A stretch of 64,000 nt of DNA from the NCBI GenBank assembly GCA_020809705.1, contig CP085829.1:620001-684000 (forward strand), read 5' to 3'. Source of the DNA: Calonectria ilicicola. Taxonomy: Eukaryota; Ascomycota; Sordariomycetes; Hypocreales; Nectriaceae. Each line of letters starts with the position of its first letter. Position 1 is the stretch's first letter. A program made the position numbers and the translations under genes. Below the pieces are notes generated by a model that saw only the letters and a list, made by a program, of their open reading frames with translations, was not told the origin of the DNA and did not search any database. Positions 56,649 to 64,000 of this stretch are shown here, in pieces.

Positions 56649-57956
56649 CTAGCTAGAGTCAGAGCTCTCGCTCAACTCGGTTTTGCTCTTGAGCGCATTC
56701 TCCGCATCAAGGCATCGCTTACGAATCGAGAACCACATCATCACATGCCCGACAACCAACCAGCTAAACATGACGGGGAGCGCAACTCTCATGGGATTGG
56801 AGCAGCCGGACCAGACATAGATTAACATCTCATACGTTTCATGAGCAGGCAGTGCATAGCCCCAGCGGTACCAGCCTGGGCTCAGCTCAAAGGGAAAGAT
56901 TGCGCTGGCCACGTTGACCATGACCCAGCTCACCACAAAGATGGACATGAACTGTAGCGGAATGTAGCTCGCAGCGAGTGACTCCATAATAACCCAGTTG
57001 ACCTCTGCGTGGAGCCACATGACAAGCCATGTCAGGACAAAGTCTCGACCATCAACGCCCCAGTCCTCTCGGAACGCCCAGAGGTACCCCGTCATTACTA
57101 GTGCACCTAGAAATGCGTACACTTTCCCAATGGCGAATCGGACGAGCCAGACGTCTCGGATGCTCGCGTGCGTAAACACCTGGTGCTCGAAGCTGATTCC
57201 GTTCATGGCTAGAATTAGGAAGAACTGGGCGAGAATGGGAACAACCATGAATGCGGTGTTGTAGTATACTCGGGTACCCTGAGTGGTGGGCATGATCAAA
57301 TCACTGGTAGCCGTGATGGGATTGAGATACGCCGCGATGGCGTTTTGGTCAGACTGATTCATCAAGGAGAATGCCTTGACACCGCTTGTAGATTGGTAAT
57401 AAGCACTCCTGGCCACAGAAACTAATTCATTGATGCCACTTAGGATATCGCCATCTGCCACAGTTGGGTACCGCGCTTGGTTATAAATGTAAGTGACGGC
57501 ATCCGTTGAGTTGTAGGATGATGCATCGACACCACCTTGGAGAGCAGACGACAACCGAGATGATGCGTTTGAGTGCGTATATATGCCAGCCCAGTAATTC
57601 CCACGACACACTGCGTTTTTGACCGCACTAGGGTTCGTAAAGTCGCTGGCCTTGCGGAATTCGATTGTCGGAAATGAGTCGCTGCGTAGCTGGGAGTAGG
57701 CAGCACCAAGGGCCTCGTTGATGGCACCTCCGTCAAAGTCCACAGCGAGAATCTTGAGCGCCTTCATCCTGCTGTTTTGACGAAAGGCGGTACCGAAAAA
57801 GTTTGACATGATGGCGAGAAACATGATGAGGATGATGATGCCCATCATGATTTTTGGCATCAGGAATGATTTTCGGCGGCCGTGCCACTCGGGATGTCGA
57901 AAGTGTCGGCGCCCCAGTTCTACAACTGAGAATGCTTCTTGGCTCGGAGGTCCCAT
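56649..57956 (-). CDS. DUF3533 / SNG1-like membrane protein, 435 residues
   Basis: Intronless, from ATG 57956. An N-terminal cytosolic part is followed by one helix (MGIIILIMFLAIMSNFFGTA), then about 170 residues outside with KILAVDFDGGAINEALGAAY, FRKASDFTN and VCRGNYWAGIY, then five or six helices in the second half (for example YNTAFMVVPILAQFFLILAM). This is the pattern of DUF3533, the family of the yeast SNG1 nitrosoguanidine-resistance protein, thought to work in membrane lipid asymmetry or drug tolerance. The conserved SPGWYRWGYALPAHETYEML block before the last helices is present. The GNAT gene lies 430 bp downstream in the same orientation; the two may be unrelated. Confidence 0.9.
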   Translation of the reverse strand: MGPPSQEAFSVVELGRRHFRHPEWHGRRKSFLMPKIMMGIIILIMFLAIMSNFFGTAFRQNSRMKALKILAVDFDGGAINEALGAAYSQLRSDSFPTIEFRKASDFTNPSAVKNAVCRGNYWAGIYTHSNASSRLSSALQGGVDASSYNSTDAVTYIYNQARYPTVADGDILSGINELVSVARSAYYQSTSGVKAFSLMNQSDQNAIAAYLNPITATSDLIMPTTQGTRVYYNTAFMVVPILAQFFLILAMNGISFEHQVFTHASIRDVWLVRFAIGKVYAFLGALVMTGYLWAFREDWGVDGRDFVLTWLVMWLHAEVNWVIMESLAASYIPLQFMSIFVVSWVMVNVASAIFPFELSPGWYRWGYALPAHETYEMLIYVWSGCSNPMRVALPVMFSWLVVGHVMMWFSIRKRCLDAENALKSKTELSESSDSS

Positions 57957-58668
57957 CTTGTCTTTGCGTCGAGGGCTTTTGGACCTGGATTATTAAGAAT
58001 CGAAATGCTGTGATGTGGACCAGCGATCAGATCAAAGAACAGATGAGATGCGCAGTTTTCAAGTGTCTGTATGCCTATTTGGAACCCTTGCAATGTGATA
58101 CATTTATATAAAAGACCTTGATCTATCTTTGAAAGAAAATTCTCGTGCAATTCTCCGTACCAAATCACCGCTGGAGCGCATGAGGCTCGGAACAAGCTTA
58201 AATGCCCGCCCAATATCCCGGGTACACAGATGTGTGCAGACTGCAGGCTTCCAATCTGCGCCTGGAATGATGCTCGATCTCCGAGACGCCACCTAGACCG
58301 GCGGGGAAATTTCAATAGATCCCTACAACCTGACGAATGACCCGGGGCGGATGACTGGTTGTGGCGCTAGATATATCCGGCACCGGATTTACGGGTCGCG
58401 AATTTGGCTACCCTGGCCCGGATCTTGAATGAAGTGCCTTGACCTACCGTGTCCATATCCTATATTTTTTATCTGCCTTGTTGCTGAAATGTTAAAATAT
58501 TCCGTTTGGCTGTTATAGACACTACCTGATCGAACTCTGTAATTCAGACATAGACCCAGGGCTCATAGCTCATACCTTACTTTAACCCACTGTTTCCAGA
58601 AGCGTTTAAATCACTGGAATCATCATTAATCTCCAAATTTGTTGAAGATGGAAACCTAGTACTTTTAA
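57957..58668. other. Intergenic, no gene seen
   Basis: Between the 5' end of the DUF3533 gene and the 3' end of the NACHT-propeller gene. No conserved frame. Confidence 0.6.
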
Positions 58669-61600
58669 CTACGTAGATGGACCTTGACTTAGAAGTTTAC
58701 CAGCATCTGCAGAGAATTTGATAAACATTACCCGACCCGAAGAACAGCCAATTGCAATTATGTTTTCCCTCGCCACCACTGTACGGGAAGGATCCTCAGG
58801 GCGATATTCAACTGGAAGCCATATGACTCGACGCCCACCCCAGTTAATCCATGAACCTTCCTCCGCAAGCCCGCAGCCCATGAACGCAACACCATCTTGA
58901 CTCGGACCCTCCGTATTGCAAATGACCGTAGGTGGGAAATTGCCAAGAGGAATCTCAAATGAACCTTGTACTGCTTGAATAGTTGAATCGTTCAAAAAAT
59001 TGATTCTCGGATATTTGAGTGAATATTCGCCTCGGATATTGCCCGTTTCCACCTCAAGAAACAAAACCTTTTCCCCGGTAGAAATTGCAAGACATCTCTC
59101 ACTAGGGGAGAATTGTAGTGAACAGAATATCTCGTCTATGTAAAATGCATTGTTTTTAATTAATATGAGACGAATGGCCCCTGAAGACATATCGCGGACT
59201 AATAATGAAAGCGATTCGTCTGAAATAATTAAAATTGCCAGCGTAGAGCCTTGCTGGTTGAAAGCAGCGCGATATTTAGTTGAGTGATCGACCGTGTCGA
59301 TATCTGATATGGAAAATCTTTCTTTTAACTCCTGTGTATTTGCGTTATAGATGAAGACTCCTCTTTTGTGTAGAATCGCTATTAGTTGTCCATCTTGGGA
59401 GATCGTAGCTGCAAGTAAACCGATATTCATAGATGGGGGTTTGCAAAAATTTATAAATTGTGACTTGCCATCGGGGAAATTTAAAAACTCAAAACCAGGC
59501 TGCAACGAATAAGAAGAATGAGATCCTGTTAGCAGCACGAGGCCATCTGATGACTGGGTTATTGACCAGATTGAGGCGAGGCTGGTTTGAGTAGATGCAA
59601 TGGGCAGAGTCGTTTCCATATCCCAGGTTTGCACCGAATTTCCCCCGTAAATAGACATCAACATATCGGTTTTGTCCAGGTAGTTCAAATCACAGATCAA
59701 ACGGGCGTTAGATGAATTATGTCGTTGAGCTAGAGCTGCTGCCACATCCCAGATCTCTATTCTACCCAACAAAGAAAAACAAATAGCGAACCTTTTGCTA
59801 TCAGGGGAAAAGCAATAGTCGTCATGAAGGCCAAGGTGAGTTGGAAGCTCTCCCAATTTGATCAATGTCCCTACTTCAAGAAGGTCCACTGCGAACTGAG
59901 ATTGAACGGCGAGCAGTTTGTCCGGCGAAAAAGCAAACTCTGAATCAAAGAGTATGTGATGTAGTTTGTTTGATCGGAAGTCCCATATATATATGCCACG
60001 GTAGTTAATTCTTAAAGCTAATTTATCACTTTTTGTGATAAAGCTAGCTTGTTGAATGTTGGCGGTTTGAAGATGGCTGACATACATTTTGCCTGTGCGT
60101 AGCTCTAAAACGATCACTTGATCTGAGTAACAATTAGCTTCTTCCACACATTTCCGGATAATCGCCACTAATTGGCTGTCAAAGGAGAAGTCGCATGTTG
60201 CGCGGTATCTCTGTCCGGGAAGTGGATAAGCCTGGGAGTTGCGTTCCATCACATTACACAGGTGTAAACCGCTGTTTGAAACTATTGCCAACCATTGGCT
60301 ATCGGGCGAGAAGTTTAAAAACTTCGCCATTGGTACATATCGATATGGTCGACGGATACATGGCTCGGCCCATTGAAGGTTCGTGACCTCTAATTTTGTT
60401 GCATCGAATTGCCACATCTTTAATCCATACTCACTGGATATGGTCGCCCACCATTTCCAATTTGGCGATAGAGCTTGCTCCGTATTTTCTTTGATCGCGA
60501 AAGGCGGTAATTTCATTGTCTGTAAAGAGCCGTCCTCCAAGTCCAAAATTTCCGTCTCTGCGTCGGATAATCTATTCATTATGGCCAAGAACTGACTCGT
60601 TGGCGAAAAGAAAACACTCCAAAGTGAGTGGCTGGGGCATTCTTTTAGCTCAAAAACATGCACACATGCGCTCCAACGACTTTGTACCTCTGGTTTAGTT
60701 GTGATAAACTCGGGGCTATAAGCAGAAAAGCTTTTCCGTATCAAACTGTCTGTTGGGCTAAACAGAAGGCCGGATGTGTATATTTGAAGTGGGTATCTCT
60801 CAATTACAGGCCGGAAATAGAGGAGAAAACGACGGGCATCACGAATGAGGTCTAAACTCGCGATATGGTTGCTGGTTGGGTTGGGAATCTAGAGGAGGTC
60901 AGAATTTAGAATTAGAAACGACGACATGGATGCATGAAGTAACTCACTGTTACAACTGTTTCTAGTTTACGTAAAGCTGATGACGCAACTGAGAGTGCAT
61001 GTTGAAGAACAAGAGCTTCAACCCAGAAGAGAGACATGGTTGATAGAAATCGATGTAATTCTCGGATATCTAGAATATCTTCATCATCCATAGACTGGGG
61101 CTTTTCATTTCTTATTGCTTTCGCGTCGTGTAGATGATCAACCCAATACTGAGATGCGTAGCGTAAACTGGCCAATGGATCAGGCATTGGGCGGCAAGCA
61201 ATAGCCGTTTCTATGGGAGTACCTGGATGATTACTATTATAAATATCCTTTTTTAGTTGAGCCATCATTACCCGCAGGGACGCGTTGAATATCGTGCAGT
61301 GCCGTTTCATTAGGGTGGTGGAGGATGGCCGGGTATGTTGATGTTTAGATAGAAAATCTCTGGCCGATTCGTGGATAAAAGATACTTTACTTTCTTGTAT
61401 GATCAAGAAAGATCGACAGCGTTTTATGATATCAAGAATATCGTCCCTATCGCCCGGAAGCTCCTCCAGGCAGCCAATTTCATCTATCGTAAGAGGTCGA
61501 TAAACGGTTAGCATTAGAGCAAGAATCTTTATATATAGATCAGATTTTTCATCTTGAGTGATTTCACCCATTATCTGCTGGTATATTGAAGTAAGCCCTG

Positions 61601-62585
61601 CTGGAAAACGCTTTATTTGTGCATTGAGATCCCAACGTGGGCATGTCATCAACTCTTGGCAGATGATCGCCACCCACAGAAACGTGCCATTTGCATTTGA
61701 TTCTAAATATTCTTGAAGGAAGCTCGTCGTTTCATTGTTGCATTCCTTTATTTTGGAGAGTTTATCAACTTTATATTTGACGTAGAACGCGATGGCTTTT
61801 GAAACAAGCTGGTGGTTTAGTTCCAGGGATAGCGGCTGGACATCTTGGATGGTAAGCGGCACGTGCTCCTCAATATGGCGATAATTCCGGCTTGATATGA
61901 TCCATTTAATCTTGGATGAAGATTTTAAGATGACTTCTATCAAGTCTATTTGGTTGGCTGCACATTCATCTAAAGCATCGATGATTAGATATGAATTGTG
62001 CATGGTCGGATCATTGATTATATTGAAGAAGATTTCCTTCATTGATACCCAGGAATTTCTGTGCATGAGGCTGTCGTAGACACCATGGTATTTCTGGCGG
62101 ATATAGGAAGTGAGTGATGATTGCTGCACGGCTAAAAGATAAACAAGACCACGTAATACTGCCGTGCCGTCGTTATGTTTATCATCACCCCCTTCACAGA
62201 AAAAGTAAGACAGAAATTTTGGTTTCTCTGAATTTTCAAAGTCCAGATAAGATAAAATTTCATCAATGATGCCACAGAGTAGCATTGTCTTGCCCTTGCC
62301 GGCGTCACCCTTGATCCAGAGCACTCTGACTTGATCATCATTGCGCCATCGCAGGAATTCTCGATTTTGAAGAATCCAGCGATAAGACTCTAGGAGGAGG
62401 CCACCTTTTTTTGACTCGATACGCTCTTTGTCTTCCCTGGGGTCGGTTGATCGTAAGCTTCTAAGACACTCGTCGTGGGCGTCTTTTTCTGTCTTTGTCT
62501 CCTGGTAGTTATTGATAGTTGTATTGTTCCCCACGTGCACACTCGAGCTGCCCTCGGCGTGGATGTCCCTCGACTGATTTGACAT
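58669..62585 (-). CDS. NLR: NACHT with C-terminal WD40-like propeller, 1285 residues
   Basis: Exon 1 (60948-62585) and exon 2 (58669-60888) join in phase 0. The first 27 residues contain DIHAEGSSSVHVGNNTTINN, a Gly/Asn-rich string like the short amyloid signalling motifs at the N-termini of fungal NLRs. TDPREDKERIESKKGGLLLE, SYRWIL and FLRW are the usual lead into a NACHT of the NWD type. P-loop GDAGKGKTML is at residues 93-102, Walker B YLIIDALDECA at 199-209, and SFIHESARDFL is in the winged-helix region. Exon 2 begins with the linker ARRFLLYFRPVIERYPLQIY, then diverged WD-like blades (FSPDSQWLAIVSNSGLHLCN; FSPDSKRFAICF with IEIWD). The propeller should sense a ligand, the NACHT oligomerise, and the N-terminus seed a partner. 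Confidence 0.9.
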
Positions 62586-63640
62586 TGTGCGCTGAGGGAG
62601 AATCGGAAATAGAGCACCTGTGAGTGATTTTCTCGTCTTAGGCCTGGAGGTGTAGTTCGACGGAAGGACGATGTATGATTTGATGAATCTGGGAGTGCCG
62701 ACGATGGATGCGAGTTGCTATAGTGGCCGCTATTCGTGTTGTTATGGAAAGAAATTTGATGATAAAATAAGTAACCCCTCCTGATCTGACTTGGCCTCAT
62801 TCAGGGTACTCGGGATTCTCCGATCGGGGATTGGCCAGGGACATTCAGCTGATGCAGGCAAGTGCCCCAGGCCTTAAGGTGGCGTTTTAAGATCGAATGG
62901 TATTGAAGTAGTATCATACATTTGTGCTACATCTGACTAAGATTCGGATGTCTTGCCGTGGGACAAATTCGCCTGATGGGCGTAATTGGCGAGAAGACAT
63001 GGGTGAAGGCTTGAATCATAATACAATCGTATTGCCAAGAGTCGCAATTTGTATAGAGGTTGCAGTAGAGAGGGTGTTTGCCAGGCATAGTGACTGCTAC
63101 TTCTATTTGTGATAATAAGCACTGTAATATTATTTAATTTTTATTGTTTATTTAACATAAAATATCAGTTAATAATTTTTGGTGAATTTATAATTCTGAA
63201 TCGTTTGTTAAATTTATAAAGTCAGAGCCAAAGTCTGCTAAACATTCGGGCGCCCAGCTAGTACAATACAAGGCTTGAAAGATTTTCTCCTGTGTAATGC
63301 TTTCTACTATTTCTTATTACTTAAGAAGAAAAGAAAATATAAATAAAAAATAAATAAATAAATTGAATAAATTATATTATATTATATTATTTATTATTTT
63401 AAGTAATTAAGTTCTATAACAACTCACTGGAAACCGTCATTCAGGCACAATCTTTCAGGGGTTGTATTGTTGGTGTTTGAGGCTGAGAGCCAAACATTAG
63501 CCTCAGCTTCACCAGCCCCGCATCTGGGCTTACTTTTTCGCGATCCAACTTATTCGTGTGTTCTCCCTTTTCAGTTTCTATTTTCCGTCATATTGGCGAG
63601 ATTTTGCTTGTCCTAACCGGCTTCTTATATATTTTCCGAT
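62586..63640. other. Divergent intergenic region with AT-rich block
   Basis: Lies between the NACHT-propeller gene (minus) and the phosphorylase gene (plus). 63110-63420 is extremely AT-rich (TAAATAAA and TTATA strings), with no element ends. No frame with a domain. Confidence 0.6.
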
Positions 63641-64000
63641 ATGCCCCCGTCACAGCCGTCCTGTCGAGCAGAATTTGAGATCGCGATAGTCTGTGCCCTT
63701 GAAGTTGAATATAATGCCGCATATTGCATTTTTGATGGATTCTGGCACGGCGAGAGCGCCCAGTATGGAAAGTCTCGAGGAGACTACAACCATTATACCA
63801 CAGGTTATATTGGCAGACACAATGTTGTGTTGACGCTTTTGCATATGCCGGGAAAGAGAAATGCTGCCAGCGCCGCGACCTCTCTGCGTTCTAGCTACGA
63901 AAACCTACGACTGGTTCTTCTTGTCGGCGTTTGTGGAGGCATGCCGCATAACAAGAAGGAAGAAATCTTACTCGGGGACGTCATTATTAGCAACGAGATT
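63641..64000 (+). CDS. Phosphorylase-domain (PNP_UDP) protein, 5' part, cut by window end
   Basis: From ATG 63641 the frame is open for 120 codons to the window edge. It reads EFEIAIVCALEVEYNAAYCI, then GYIGRHNVVLTLLHMPGKRN, AASAATSLRSSYENLRLVLL and VGVCGGMPHNK, ending in LLGDVIISNEI. This matches the start of fungal nucleoside-phosphorylase-like domains that head NLR proteins, and it aligns in layout with the first 120 residues of the gene at 31672 (CALPIE / LVGIGGG / LGDVVIS). The remainder, perhaps NACHT and repeats, is outside. It is divergent from the NACHT-propeller gene. Confidence 0.85.
   Translation, partial: MPPSQPSCRAEFEIAIVCALEVEYNAAYCIFDGFWHGESAQYGKSRGDYNHYTTGYIGRHNVVLTLLHMPGKRNAASAATSLRSSYENLRLVLLVGVCGGMPHNKKEEILLGDVIISNEI

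Noticed and set aside
1..64000. CRISPR array, rRNA, prokaryotic operon signals
   Set aside because: The sequence is clearly fungal nuclear DNA; no regularly spaced repeats or rRNA motifs were seen.

Overview
The window is nuclear DNA of a filamentous ascomycete (Pezizomycotina; the gene families fit a sordariomycete, possibly Hypocreales, but I cannot name the species). The evidence is short 43-70 bp GT-AG introns with CTAAC/CTAAT-type branch points, Zn2Cys6/fungal-trans regulators, HET-domain proteins, several STAND (NLR-like) proteins, GPI-type surface proteins, and AT-rich islands of the kind left by repeat-induced point mutation (RIP). Gene models below were assembled by hand from exon phase and splice sites.

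Layout: 1-9.8 kb holds the 3' part of a fungal transcription factor, a secreted FAD oxidase, a Cys-rich GPI-type surface protein, a small 8-Cys secreted protein, a flavodoxin-fold NAD(P)H quinone oxidoreductase and a Cys-rich CYSTM-like peptide. 10.8-26.4 kb holds a HET-domain gene, an inverted-repeat (MITE-like) element, an ankyrin protein with a STAND-type N-terminus, an 11-exon SNF2/Rad5-like ATPase, and divergently from it a DUF7708-like/NACHT/zinc-finger/ankyrin NLR. 27-31.3 kb holds a Zn2Cys6 regulator convergent with a short-chain dehydrogenase, and a secreted GPI-type protein. 31.7-37 kb holds a nucleoside-phosphorylase/NACHT/ankyrin NLR with near-identical 198-bp repeats and an early stop, followed by a cytochrome P450 relic. 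37.6-39.3 kb is an MFS transporter. 42.3-46.8 kb is a HET-6-type gene whose N- and C-terminal parts are separated by a membrane-protein gene. 48.7-50 kb is a GT34 Golgi glycosyltransferase, followed by a gene-free stretch of about 5.7 kb. 55.7-58 kb holds a GNAT acetyltransferase and a DUF3533/SNG1-like membrane protein. 58.7-64 kb holds a NACHT/beta-propeller NLR and, divergently, the start of another phosphorylase-domain protein.

Taken together, the accessory part of the window looks like an allorecognition/innate-immunity island: four STAND-type genes with different N-termini and repeat types, the start of a probable fifth, two HET-domain genes and a detached HET C-terminus, interleaved with ordinary core genes (SNF2, MFS, GT34, GNAT). 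Several island genes show recent damage or change: a GT-to-GA splice donor inside a P-loop, a nonsense codon inside an ankyrin array, a split HET gene and a dead P450. This is the pattern expected of fast birth-and-death evolution at fungal self/non-self loci. I see no CRISPR array, tRNA, rRNA or complete transposon.
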